A stretch of 64,000 nt of DNA from Aphrophora alni (Eukaryota; Arthropoda; Insecta; Hemiptera; Aphrophoridae). The notes under the pieces are model-generated. The model was not told the DNA's origin. It saw nothing but the letters and a program-made list of their open reading frames with translations, and searched no databases. The first letter of the stretch is position 1; the number at the start of each line of letters is the position of its first letter. Where the stretch lies: the NCBI GenBank assembly GCA_963513935.1, contig OY740772.1, positions 9,504,607 through 9,568,606 of the forward strand, read 5' to 3'. The position numbers and the translations under genes were made by a program. Below, one piece after another: positions 1 to 13,900 of the stretch.

Positions 1-540
1 AAAATTTTTCAAAAAAGATCAAAATTGTTTTAAACCAATGATATGGGTATCAAAAGATGGAGAATTGAAAGGAGAATAAAGTTTGAAAAAATCACTTTGA
101 CATCTCAAATGGTTTATGAGTTATTGCAATTTAAACGTTAATAAAAATACCAGATTTTAATATTTCCCGTTTCGCCACTTGCAATACCTTTTTAAATCGC
201 CTGTAGCTCCATAATTATACATCGTAATGATATCAAAATTTACATGAGGAAAGAAGAAAGTTGAAATTTTACTGTGGCGTTTTCAATTCGAAAATATCTC
301 TTATAGTTTCTGAGTAATTAACTCGTGAAAACAGCCAATTTTCCAACTTTGCAAAATGCTAGGGTACCCCCCTTGCAGTTTTTTTAGGCGAAAAAGTGAG
401 TTTTTGATTTTTGAATGTTTCTATAGCTTAATAGAAGCAGAATTAAATTTGGAGTCGAGGGGTGCTTATGAAATTTCAAAATTTTTAATATTTTTTTCAT
501 TTTTATCTATTTTTTTGTAAAAATTTCAACATTTAACAAT

Positions 541-2052
541 ACCAATGATATGGGTAACAAGAGATGCACAATTGAAAGGAGAGTAAACCGTGAAAAAAAC
601 ACTTTGAAATCTCAAATGGTTTATGAGTTATTGCAATTTAAACGTTAATAAAAATACCAGATTTTAATATTTCCCGTTTCGCCACTTGCAATACCTTTTT
701 AAATCGCCTGTAGCTCCATAATTATCGTAATGATATCAAAATTTACATGAGGAAAGAAGAAAGTTGAAATTTTACTGTGGTGTTTTCAATTCGAAAATAT
801 CTCTTATAGTTTCTGAGTAATTAACTCGTGAAAACAGCCAATTTTCCAACTTTGCAAAATGCTAAGGTACCCCCCTTGCAGTTTTTTTAGGCGAAAAAGT
901 GAGTTTTTGATTTTTGAATGTTTCTATATCTTAATAGAAGCAGAATTAAATTTGGAGTCGAGGGGTGCTTATGAAATTTCAAAATTTTTAATATTTTTTT
1001 CATTTTTATCTATTTTTTTGTAAAAATTTCAATATTTAACAATACCAATGATATGGGTATCAAAAGATGGAGAATTGAAAGGAGAATAAAGTTTGAAAAA
1101 ATCACTTTGACATCTCAAATGGTTTATGAGTTATTGCAATTTAAACGTTAATAAAAATACCAGATTTTAATATTTCCCGTTTCGCCACTTGCAATACCTT
1201 TTTAAATCGCCTGTAGCTCCATAATTATACATCGTAATGATATCAAAATTTACATGAGGAAAGAAGAAAGTTGAAATTTTACTGTGGCGTTTTCAATTCG
1301 AAAATATCTCTTATAGTTTCTGAGTAATTAACTCGTGAAAACAGCCAATTTTCCAACTTTGCAAAATGCTAAGGTACCCCCCTTGTAGTTTTTTTAGGCG
1401 AAAAAGTGAGTTTTTGATTTTTGAATGTTTCTATAGCTTAATAGAAGCAGAATTAAATTTGGAGTCGAGGGGTGCTTATGAAATTTCAAAATTTTTAATA
1501 TTTTTTTCATTTTTATCTATTTTTTTGTAAAAATTTCAACATTTAACAATACCAATGATATGGGTAACAAGAGATGCACAATTGAAAGGAGAGTAAACCG
1601 TGAAAAAAACACTTTGAAATCTGAAATGGTTTATGAGTTATTGCAATTTAAACGTTAATAAAAATACCAGATTTTAATATTTCCCGTTTCGCCACTTGCA
1701 ATACCTTTTTAAATCGCCTGTAGCTCCATAATTATACATCGTAATGTTATCAAAATTTACATGAGGAAAGAAGAAAGTTGAAATTTTACTGTGGTGTTTT
1801 CAATTCGAAAATATCTCTTATAGTTTCTGAGTAATTAACTCGTGAAAACAGCCAATTTTCCAACTTTGCAAAATGCTACCCCCCTTGCAGTTTTTTTAGG
1901 CGAAAAAGTGAGTTTTTGATTTTTGAATGTTTCTATAGCTTAATAGAAGCAGAATTAAATTTGGAGTCGAGGGGTGCTTATGAAATTTCAAAATTTTTAA
2001 TATTTTTTTCATTTTTATCTATTTTTTTGTAAAAATTTCAACATTTAACAAT
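541..2052. repeat. Three short (about 507-bp) satellite monomers with one 133-bp subunit missing
   Basis: Landmark intervals here are 503, 507 and 507 bp instead of 640. The missing length (133 bp) equals the A-to-B offset inside the standard monomer, so each short unit carries a single A/B hybrid. In the units starting at 541 and 1551 the hybrid is A on the left and switches to B near ATCTCAAA or ATCTGAAA, followed by TGGTTTATG. In the middle unit starting at 1044 the switch is at or before GGGTATC, so almost the whole segment is B. The first unit lacks a further 4 bp (ATTATCGTAATG against ATTATACATCGTAATG). The last lacks 5 bp at the KpnI site (1871-1885). The two junction types alternate. 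Confidence 0.9.
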
Positions 2053-2692
2053 ACCAATTATATGGGTAACAAGAGATGCACAATTGAAAGGAGAGTAAAC
2101 CGTGAAAAAAACACTTTGAAATCTCAAAGGGTTTACGAGTAATTGCAGTTTAAAAATTTTTCAAAAAAGATCAAAATTGTTTTAAACCAATGATATGGGT
2201 ATCAAAAGATGGAGAATTGAAAGGAGAATAAAGTTTGAAAAAATCACTTTGACATCTCAAATGGTTTATGAGTTATTGCAATTTAAACGTTAATAAAAAT
2301 ACCAGATTTTAATATTTCCCGTTTCGCCACTTGCAATACCTTTTTAAATCGCCTGTAGCTCCATAATTATACATCGTAATGATATCAAAATTTACATGAG
2401 GAAAGAAGAAAGTTGAAATTTTACTGTGGCGTTTTCAATTCGAAAATATCTCTTATATTTTCTGAGTAATTAACTCGTGAAAACAGCCAATTTTCCAACT
2501 TTGCAAAATGCTAGGGTACCCCCCTTGCAGTTTTTTTAGGCGAAAAAGTGAGTTTTTGATTTTTGAATGTTTCTATAGCTTAATAGAAGCAGAATTAAAT
2601 TTGGAGTCGAGGAGTGCTTATGAAATTTCAAAATTTTTAATATTTTTTTCATTTTTATCTATTTTTTTGTAAAAATTTCAACATTTAACAAT

Positions 2693-2958
2693 ACCAATGA
2701 TATGGGTAACAAGAGATGCACAATTGAAAGGAGAGTAAACCGTGAAAAAAACACTTTGAAATCTCAAAGGGTTTACGAGTAATTGCAGTTTAAAAATTTT
2801 TCAAAAAAGATCAAAATTGTTTTAAACCAATGATATGGGTATCAAAAGATGGAGAATTGAAAGGAGAATAAAGTTTGAAAAAATCACTTTGACATCTCAA
2901 ATGGTTTATGAGTTATTGCAATTTAAACGTTAATAAAAATACCAGATTTTAATATTTC
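2693..2958. repeat. Internal 133-bp duplication of the satellite monomer (representative copy)
   Basis: Each standard monomer holds two related segments in the same orientation. Segment A begins ACCAATGATATGGGTAAC (here 2693). Segment B begins ACCAATGATATGGGTATC (here 2826), an offset of 133 bp. After these starts both continue with recognisably the same sequence: GATGC or GATGG, then AATTGAAAGGAGA, then an ACTTTGA..TCTCAAA block, then a GGTTTA block and TTGCA(G/A)TTTAAA. A and B differ at many positions, so the duplication is older than the homogenisation of the array. The remaining roughly 370 bp of the monomer is unique. The 640-bp unit therefore probably arose from a shorter ancestor of about 507 bp by duplication of one 133-bp part, or the reverse happened in the short units. 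Confidence 0.9.
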
Positions 2959-5900
2959 CCGTTTCGCCACTTGCAATACCTTTTTATGTCGCCTGTAGCT
3001 CCATAATTATACATCGTAATGATATCAAAATTTACATGAGGAAAGAAGAAAGTTGAAATTTTACTGTGGCGTTTTCAATTCGAAAATATCTCTTATATTT
3101 TCTGAGTAATTAACTCGTGAAAACAGCCAATTTTCCAACTTTGCAAAATGCTAGGGTACCCCCCTTGCAGTTTTTTTAGGCGAAAAAGTGAGTTTTTGAT
3201 TTTTGAATGTTTCTATAGCTTAATAGAAGCAGAATTAAATTTGGAGTCGAGGAGTGCTTATGAAATTTCAAAATTTTTTATATTTTTTTCATTTTTATCT
3301 ATTTTTTTGTAAAAATTTCAACATTTAACAATACCAATGATATGGGTAACAAGAGATGCACAATTGAAAGGAGAGTAAACCGTGAAAAAAACACTTTGAA
3401 ATCTCAAAGGGTTTACGAGTAATTGCAGTTTAAAAATTTTTCAAAAAAGATCAAAATTGTTTTAAACCAATGATATGGGTATCAAAAGATGCAGAATTGA
3501 AAGGAGAATAAAGTTTGAAAAAATCACTTTGACATCTCAAATGGTTTATGAGTTATTGCAATTTAAACGTTAATAAAAATACCAGATTTTAATATTTCCC
3601 GTTTCGCCACTTGCAATACCTTTTTAAATCGCCTGTAGCTCCATAATTATACATCGTAATGATATCAAAATTTACATGAGGAAAGAAGAAAGTTGAAATT
3701 TTACTGTGGCGTTTTCAATTCGAAAATATCTCTTATAGTTTCTGAGTAATTAACTCGTGAAAACAGCCAATTTTCCAACTTTGCAAAATGCTAAGGTACC
3801 CCCCTTGCAGTTTTTTTAGGCGAAAAAGTGAGTTTTTGATTTTTGAATGTTTCTATAGCTTAATAGAAGCAGAATTAAATTTGGAGTCGAGGGGTGCTTA
3901 TGAAATTTCAAAATTTTTAATATTTTTTTCATTTTTATCTATTTTTTTGTAAAAATTTCAACATTTAACAATACCAATGATATGGGTAACAAGAGATGCA
4001 CAATTGAAAGGAGAGTAAACCGTGAAAAAAACACTTTGAAATCTCAAAGGGTTTACGAGTAATTGCAGTTTAAAAATTTTTCAAAAAAGATCAAAATTGT
4101 TTTAAACCAATGATATGGGTATCAAAAGATGCAGAATTGAAAGGAGAATAAAGTTTGAAAAAATCACTTTGACATCTCAAATGGTTTATGAGTTATTGCA
4201 ATTTAAACGTTAATAAAAATACCAGATTTTAATATTTCCCGTTTCACCACTTGCAATACCTTTTTAAATCGCCTGTAGCTCCATAATTATACATCGTAAT
4301 GATATCAAAATTTACATGAGGAAAGAAGAAAGTTGAAATTTTACTGTGGCGTTTTCAATTCGAAAATATCTCTTATAGTTTCTGAGTAATTAACTCGTGA
4401 AAACAGCCATTTTTCCAAATTGCAAAATGCTAAGGTACCCCCCTTGCAGTTTTTTTAGGCGAAAAAGTGAGTTTTTGATTTTTGAATGTTTCTATAGCTT
4501 AATAGAAGCAGAATTAAATTTGGAGTCGAGGGGTGCTTATGAAATTTCAAAATTTTTAATATTTTTTTCATTTTTATCTATTTTTTTGTAAAAATTTCAA
4601 CATTTAACAATACCAATGATATGGGTAACAAGAGATGCACAATTGAAAGGAGAGTAAACCGTGAAAAAAACACTTTGAAATCTCAAAGGGTTTACGAGTA
4701 ATTGCAGTTTAAAAATTTTTCAAAAAAGATCAAAATTGTTTTAAACCAATGATATGGGTATCAAAAGATGCAGAATTGAAAGGAGAATAAAGTTTGAAAA
4801 AATCACTTTGACATCTCAAATGGTTTATGAGTTATTGCAATTTAAACGTTAATAAAAATACCAGATTTTAATATTTCCCGTTTCGCCACTTGCAATACCT
4901 TTTTAAATCGCCTGTAGCTCCATAATTATACATCGTAATGATATCAAAATTTACATGAGGAAAGAAGAAAGTTGAAATTTTACTGTGGCGTTTTCAATTC
5001 GAAAATATCTCTTATAGTTTCTGAGTAATTAACTCGTGAAAACAGCCAATTTTCCAACTTTGCAAAATGCTAAGGTACCCCCCTTGCAGTTTTTTTAGGC
5101 GAAAAAGTGAGTTTTTGATTTTTGAATGTTTCTATAGCTTAATAGAAGCAGAATTAAATTTGGAGTCAAGGGGTGCTTATGAAATTTCAAAATTTTTAAT
5201 ATTTTTTTCATTTTTATCTATTTTTTTGTAAAAATTTCAACATTTAACAATACCAATGATATGGGTAACAAGAGATGCACAATTGAAAGGAGAGTAAACC
5301 GTGAAAAAAACACTTTGAAATCTCAAAGGGTTTACGAGTAATTGCAGTTTAAAAATTTTTCAAAAAAGATCAAAATTGTTTTAAACCAATGATATGGGTA
5401 TCAAAAGATGCAGAATTGAAAGGAGAATAAAGTTTGAAAAAATCACTTTGACATCTCAAATGGTTTATGAGTTATTGCAATTTAAACGTTAATAAAAATA
5501 CCAGATTTTAATATTTCCCGTTTCGCCACTTGCAATACCTTTTTAAATCGCCTGTAGCTCCATAATTATACATCGTAATGAAATCAAAATTTACATGAGG
5601 AAAGAAGAAAGTTGAAATTTTACTGTGGCGTTTTCAATTCGAAAATATCTCTTATAGTTTCTGAGTAATTTACTCGTGAAAACAGCCAATTTTCCAACTT
5701 TGCAAAATGCTAAGGTACCCCCCTTGCAGTTTTTTTAGGCGAAAAAGTGAGTTTTTGATTTTTGAATGTTTCTATAGCTTAATAGAAGCAGAATTAAATT
5801 TGGAGTCGAGGGGTGCTTATGAAATTTCAAAATTTTTTATATTTTTTTCATTTTTATCTATTTTTTGTAAAAATTTCAACATTTAACAATACCAATGATA

Positions 5901-8900
5901 TGGGTAACAAGAGATGCACAATTGAAAGGAGAGTAAACCGTGAAAAAAACACTTTGAAATCTCAAAGGGTTTACGAGTAATTGCAGTTTAAAAATTTTTC
6001 AAAAAAGATCAAAATTGTTTTAAACCAATGATATGGGTATCAAAAGATGCAGAATTGAAAGGAGAATAAAGTTTGAAAAAATCACTTTGACATCTCAAAT
6101 GGTTTATGAGTTATTGCAATTTAAACGTTAATAAAAATACCAGATTTTAATATTTCCCGTTTCGCCACTTGCAATACCTTTTTAAATCGCCTGTAGCTCC
6201 ATAATTATACATCGTAATGATATCAAAATTTACATGAGGAAAGAAGAAAGTTGAAATTTTACTGTGGCGTTTTCAATTCGAAAATATCTCTTATAGTTTC
6301 TGAGTAATTAACTCGTGAAAACAGCCAATTTTCCAACTTTGCAAAATGCTAAGGTACCCCCCTTGCAGTTTTTTTAGGCGAAAAAGTGAGTTTTTGATTT
6401 TTGAATGTTTCTATAGCTTAATAGAAGCAGAATTAAATTTGGAGTCGAGGGGTGCTTATGAAATTTCAAAATTTTTAATATTTTTTTCATTTTTATCTAT
6501 TTTTTTGTAAAAATTTCAACATTTAACAATACCAATGATATGGGTAACAAGAGATGCACAATTGAAAGGAGAGTAAACCGTGAAAAAAACACTTTGAAAT
6601 CTCAAAGGGTTTACGAGTAATTGCAGTTTAAAAATTTTTCAAAAAAGATCAAAATTGTTTTAAACCAATGATATGGGTATCAAAAGATGCAGAATTGAAA
6701 GGAGAATAAAGTTTGAAAAAATCACTTTGACATCTCAAATGGTTTATGAGTTATTGCAATTTAAACGTTAATAAAAATACCAGATTTTAATATTTCCCGT
6801 TTCGCCACTTGCAATACCTTTTTAAATCGCCTGTAGCTCCATAATTATACATCGTAATGATATCAAAATTTACATGAGGAAAGAAGAAAGTTGAAATTTT
6901 ACTGTGGCGTTTTCAATTCGAAAATATCTCTTATAGTTTCTGAGTAATTAACTCGTGAAAACAGCCAATTTTCCAACTTTGCAAAATGCTAAGGTACCCC
7001 CCTTGCAGTTTTTTTAGGCGAAAAAGTGAGTTTTTGATTTTTGAATGTTTCTATAGCTTAATAGAAGCAGAATTAAATTTGGAGTCGAGGGGTGCTTATG
7101 AAATTTCAAAATTTTTAATATTTTTTTCATTTTTATCTATTTTTTTGTAAAAATTTCAACATTTAACAATACCAATGATATGGGTAACAAGAGATGCACA
7201 ATTGAAAGGAGAGTAAACCGTGAAAAAAACACTTTGAAATCTCAAAGGGTTTACGAGTAATTGCAGTTTAAAAATTTTTCAAAAAAGATCAAAATTGTTT
7301 TAAACCAATGATATGGGTATCAAAAGATGCAGAATTGAAAGGAGAATAAAGTTTGAAAAAATCACTTTGACATCTCAAATGGTTTATGAGTTATTGCAAT
7401 TTAAACGTTAATAAAAATACCAGATTTTAATATTTCCCGTTTCACCACTTGCAATACCTTTTTAAATCGCCTGTAGCTCCATAATTATACATCGTAATGA
7501 TATCAAAATTTACATGAGGAAAGAAGAAAGTTGAAATTTTACTGTGGCGTTTTCAATTCGAAAATATCTCTTATAGTTTCTGAGTAATTAACTCGTGAAA
7601 ACAGCCATTTTTCCAACTTTGCAAAATGCTAAGGTACCCCCCTTGCAGTTTTTTTAGGCGAAAAAGTGAGTTTTTGATTTTTGAATGTTTCTATAGCTTA
7701 ATAGAAGCAGAATTAAATTTGGAGTCGAGGGGTGCTTATGAAATTTCAAAATTATTAATATTTTTTTCATTTTTATCTATTTTTTTGTAAAAATTTCAAC
7801 ATTTAACAATACCAATGATATGGGTAACATGAGATGCACAATTGAAAGGAGAGTAAACCGTGAAAAAAACACTTTGAAATCTCAAAGGGTTTACGAGTAA
7901 TTGCAGTTTAAAAATTTTTCAAAAAAGATCAAAATTGTTTTAAACCAATGATATGGGTATCAAAAGATGCAGAATTGAAAGGAGAATAAAGTTTGAAAAA
8001 ATCACTTTGACATCTCAAATGGTTTATGAGTTATTGCAATTTAAACGTTAATAAAAATACCAGATTTTAATATTTCCCGTTTCGCCACTTGCAATACCTT
8101 TTTAAATCGCCTGTAGCTCCATAATTATACATCGTAATGAAATCAAAATTTACATGAGGAAAGAAGAAAGTTGAAATTTTACTGTGGCGTTTTCAATTCG
8201 AAAATATCTCTTATAGTTTCTGAGTAATTTACTCGTGAAAACAGCCAATTTTCCAACTTTGCAAAATGCTAAGGTACCCCCTTGCAGTTTTTTTAGGCGA
8301 AAAAGTGAGTTTTTGATTTTTGAATGTTTCTATAGCTTAATAGAAGCAGAATTAAATTTGGAGTCGAGGGGTGCTTATGAAATTTCAAAATTTTTTATAT
8401 TTTTTTCATTTTTATCTATTTTTTTGTAAAAATTTCAACATTTAACAATACCAATGATATGGGTAACAAGAGATGCACAATTGAAAGGAGAGTAAACCGT
8501 GAAAAAAACACTTTGAAATCTCAAAGGGTTTACGAGTAATTGCAGTTTAAAAATTTTTCAAAAAAGATCAAAATTGTTTTAAACCAATGATATGGGTATC
8601 AAAAGATGCAGAATTGAAAGGAGAATAAAGTTTGAAAAAATCACTTTGACATCTCAAATGGTTTATGAGTTATTGCAATTTAAACGTTAATAAAAATACC
8701 AGATTTTAATATTTCCCGTTTCGCCACTTGCAATACCTTTTTAAATCGCCTGTAGCTCCATAATTATACATCGTAATGATATCAAAATTTACATGAGGAA
8801 AGAAGAAAGTTGAAATTTTACTGTGGCGTTTTCAATTCGAAAATATCTCTTATAGTTTCTGAGTAATTAACTCGTGAAAACAGCCATTTTTCCAAATTGC

Positions 8901-10999
8901 AAAATGCTAAGGTACCCCCCTTGCAGTTTTTTTAGGCGAAAAAGTGAGTTTTTGATTTTTGAATGTTTCTATAGCTTAATAGAAGCAGAATTAAATTTGG
9001 AGTCGAGGGGTGCTTATGAAATTTCAAAATTTTTAATATTTTTTTCATTTTTATCTATTTTTTTGTAAAAATTTCAACATTTAACAATACCAATGATATG
9101 GGTAACAAGAGATGCACAATTGAAAGGAGAGTAAACCGTGAAAAAAACACTTTGAAATCTCAAAGGGTTTACGAGTAATTGCAGTTTAAAAATTTTTCAA
9201 AAAAGATCAAAATTGTTTTAAACCAATGATATGGGTATCAAAAGATGCAGAATTGAAAGGAGAATAAAGTTTGAAAAAATCACTTTGACATCTCAAATGG
9301 TTTATGAGTTATTGCAATTTAAACGTTAATAAAAATACCAGATTTTAATATTTCCCGTTTCACCACTTGCAATACCTTTTTAAATCGCCTGTAGCTCCAT
9401 AATTATACATCGTAATGATATCAAAATTTACATGAGGAAAGAAGAAAGTTGAAATTTTACTGTGGCGTTTTCAATTCGAAAATATCTCTTATAGTTTCTG
9501 AGTAATTAACTCGTGAAAACAGCCATTTTTCCAACTTTGCAAAATGCTAAGGTACCCCCCTTGCAGTTTTTTTAGGCGAAAAAGTGAGTTTTTGATTTTT
9601 GAATGTTTCTATAGCTTAATAGAAGCAGAATTAAATTTGGAGTCGAGGGGTGCTTATGAAATTTCAAAATTATTAATATTTTTTTCATTTTTATCTATTT
9701 TTTTGTAAAAATTTCAACATTTAACAATACCAATGATATGGGTAACAAGAGATGCACAATTGAAAGGAGAGTAAACCGTGAAAAAAACACTTTGAAATCT
9801 CAAAGGGTTTACGAGTAATTGCAGTTTAAAAATTTTTCAAAAAAGATCAAAATTGTTTTAAACCAATGATATGGGTATCAAAAGATGCAGAATTGAAAGG
9901 AGAATAAAGTTTGAAAAAATCACTTTGACATCTCAAATGGTTTATGAGTTATTGCAATTTAAACGTTAATAAAAATACCAGATTTTAATATTTCCCGTTT
10001 CGCCACTTGCAATACCTTTTTAAATCGCCTGTAGCTCCATAATTATACATCGTAATGATATCAAAATTTACATGAGGAAAGAAGAAAGTTGAAATTTTAC
10101 TGTGGCGTTTTCAATTCGAAAATATCTCTTATAGTTTCTGAGTAATTAACTCGTGAAAACAGCCATTTTTCCAAATTGCAAAATGCTAAGGTACCCCCCT
10201 TGCAGTTTTTTTAGGCGAAAAAGTGAGTTTTTGATTTTTGAATGTTTCTATAGCTTAATAGAAGCAGAATTAAATTTGGAGTCGAGGGGTGCTTATGAAA
10301 TTTCAAAATTTTTAATATTTTTTTCATTTTTATCTATTTTTTTGTAAAAATTTCAACATTTAACAATACCAATGATATGGGTAACAAGAGATGCACAATT
10401 GAAAGGAGAGTAAACCGTGAAAAAAACACTTTGAAATCTCAAAGGGTTTACGAGTAATTGCAGTTTAAAAATTTTTCAAAAAAGATCAAAATTGTTTTAA
10501 ACCAATGATATGGGTATCAAAAGATGCAGAATTGAAAGGAGAATAAAGTTTGAAAAAATCACTTTGACATCTCAAATGGTTTATGAGTTATTGCAATTTA
10601 AACGTTAATAAAAATACCAGATTTTAATATTTCCCGTTTCGCCACTTGCAATACCTTTTTAAATCGCCTGTAGCTCCATAATTATACATCGTAATGATAT
10701 CAAAATTTACATGAGGAAAGAAGAAAGTTGAAATTTTACTGTGGCGTTTTCAATTCGAAAATATCTCTTATAGTTTCTGAGTAATTAACTCGTGAAAACA
10801 GCCATTTTTCCAACTTTGCAAAATGCTAAGGTACCCCCCTTGCAGTTTTTTTAGGCGAAAAAGTGAGTTTTTGATTTTTGAATGTTTCTATAGCTTAATA
10901 GAAGCAGAATTAAATTTGGAGTCGAGGGGTGCTTATGAAATTTCAAAATTATTAATATTTTTTTCATTTTTATCTATTTTTTTGTAAAAATTTCAACAT

Positions 11000-13900
11000 T
11001 TAACAATACCAATGATATGGGTAACATGAGATGCACAATTGAAAGGAGAGTAAACCGTGAAAAAAACACTTTGAAATCTCAAAGGGTTTACGAGTAATTG
11101 CAGTTTAAAAATTTTTCAAAAAAGATCAAAATTGTTTTAAACCAATGATATGGGTATCAAAAGATGCAGAATTGAAAGGAGAATAAAGTTTGAAAAAATC
11201 ACTTTGACATCTCAAATGGTTTATGAGTTATTGCAATTTAAACGTTAATAAAAATACCAGATTTTAATATTTCCCGTTTCGCCACTTGCAATACCTTTTT
11301 AAATCGCCTGTAGCTCCATAATTATACATCGTAATGAAATCAAAATTTACATGAGGAAAGAAGAAAGTTGAAATTTTACTGTGGCGTTTTCAATTCGAAA
11401 ATATCTCTTATAGTTTCTGAGTAATTTACTCGTGAAAACAGCCAATTTTCCAACTTTGCAAAATGCTAAGGTACCCCCCTTGCAGTTTTTTTAGGCGAAA
11501 AAGTGAGTTTTTGATTTTTGAATGTTTCTATAGCTTAATAGAAGCAGAATTAAATTTGGAGTCGAGGGGTGCTTATGAAATTTCAAAATTTTTTATATTT
11601 TTTTCATTTTTATCTATTTTTTTGTAAAAATTTCAACATTTAACAATACCAATGATATGGGTAACAAGAGATGCACAATTGAAAGGAGAGTAAACCGTGA
11701 AAAAAACACTTTGAAATCTCAAAGGGTTTACAAGTAATTGCAGTTTAAAATTTTTTCAAAAAAGATCAAAATTGTTTTAAACCAATGATATGGGTATCAA
11801 AAGATGCAGAATTGAAAGGAGAATAAAGTTTGAAAAAATCACTTCGACATCTCAAATGGTTTATGAGTTATTGCAATTTAAACGTTAATAAAAATACCAG
11901 ATTTTAATATTTCCCGTTTCGCCACTTGCAATACCTTTTTAAATCGCCTGTAGCTCCATAATTATACATCGTAATGATATCAAAATTTACATGAGGAAAG
12001 AAGAAAGTTGAAATTTTACTGTGGCGTTTTCAATTCGAAAATATCTCTTATAGTTTCTGAGTAATTAACTCGTGAAAACAGCCAATTTTCCAACTTTGCA
12101 AAATGCTAAGGTACCCCCCTTGCAGTTTTTTTAGGCGAAAAAGTGAGTTTTTGATTTTTGAATGTTTCTATAGCTTAATAGAAGCAGAATTAAATTTGGA
12201 GTCGAGGGGTGCTTATGAAATTTCAAAATTTTTAATATTTTTTTCATTTTTATCTATTTTTTTGTAAAAATTTCAACATTTAACAATACCAATGATATGG
12301 GTAACAAGAGATGCACAATTGAAAGGAGAGTAAACCGTGAAAAAAACACTTTGAAATCTCAAAGGGTTTACGAGTAATTGCAGTTTAAAAATTTTTCAAA
12401 AAAGATCAAAATTGTTTTAAACCAATGATATGGGTATCAAAAGATGCAGAATTGAAAGGAGAATAAAGTTTGAAAAAATCACTTTGACATCTCAAATGGT
12501 TTATGAGTTATTGCAATTTAAACGTTAATAAAAATACCAGATTTTAATATTTCCCGTTTCACCACTTGCAATACCTTTTTAAATCGCCTGTAGCTCCATA
12601 ATTATACATCGTAATGATATCAAAATTTACATGAGGAAAGAAGAAAGTTGAAATTTTACTGTGGCGTTTTCAATTCGAAAATATCTCTTATAGTTTCTGA
12701 GTAATTAACTCGTGAAAACAGCCATTTTTCCAACTTTGCAAAATGCTAAGGTACCCCCCTTGCAGTTTTTTTAGGCGAAAAAGTGAGTTTTTGATTTTTG
12801 AATGTTTCTATAGCTTAATAGAAGCAGAATTAAATTTGGAGTCGAGGGGTGCTTATGAAATTTCAAAATTATTAATATTTTTTTCATTTTTATCTATTTT
12901 TTTGTAAAAATTTCAACATTTAACAATACCAATGATATGGGTAACATGAGATGCACAATTGAAAGGAGAGTAAACCGTGAAAAAAACACTTTGAAATCTC
13001 AAAGGGTTTACGAGTAATTGCAGTTTAAAAATTTTTCAAAAAAGATCAAAATTGTTTTAAACCAATGATATGGGTATCAAAAGATGCAGAATTGAAAGGA
13101 GAATAAAGTTTGAAAAAATCACTTTGACATCTCAAATGGTTTATGAGTTATTGCAATTTAAACGTTAATAAAAATACCAGATTTTAATATTTCCCGTTTC
13201 GCCACTTGCAATACCTTTTTAAATCGCCTGTAGCTCCATAATTATACATCGTAATGAAATCAAAATTTACATGAGGAAAGAAGAAAGTTATAATTTTACT
13301 GTGGCGTTTTCAATTCGAAAATATCTCTTATAGTTTCTGAGTAATTTACTCGTGAAAACAGCCAATTTTCCAACTTTGCAAAATGCTAAGGTACCCCCCT
13401 TGCAGTTTTTTTAGGCGAAAAAGTGAGTTTTTGATTTTTGAATGTTTCTATAGCTTAATAGAAGCAGAATTAAATTTGGAGTCGAGGGGTGCTTATGAAA
13501 TTTCAAAATTTTTTATATTTTTTTCATTTTTATCTATTTTTTTGTAAAAATTTCAACATTTAACAATACCAATGATATGGGTAACAAGAGATGCACACTT
13601 GAAAGGAGAGTAAACCGTGAAAAAAACACTTTGAAATCTCAAAGGGTTTACGAGTAATTGCAGTTTAAAAATTTTTCAAAAAAGATCAAAATTGTTTTAA
13701 ACCAATGATATGGGTATCAAAAGATGCAGAATTGAAAGGAGAATAAAGTTTGAAAAAATCACTTTGACATCTCAAATGGTTTATGAGTTATTGCAATTTA
13801 AACGTTAATAAAAATACCAGATTTTAATATTTCCCGTTTCGCCACTTGCAATACCTTTTTAAATCGCCTGTAGCTCCATAATTATACATCGTAATGATAT

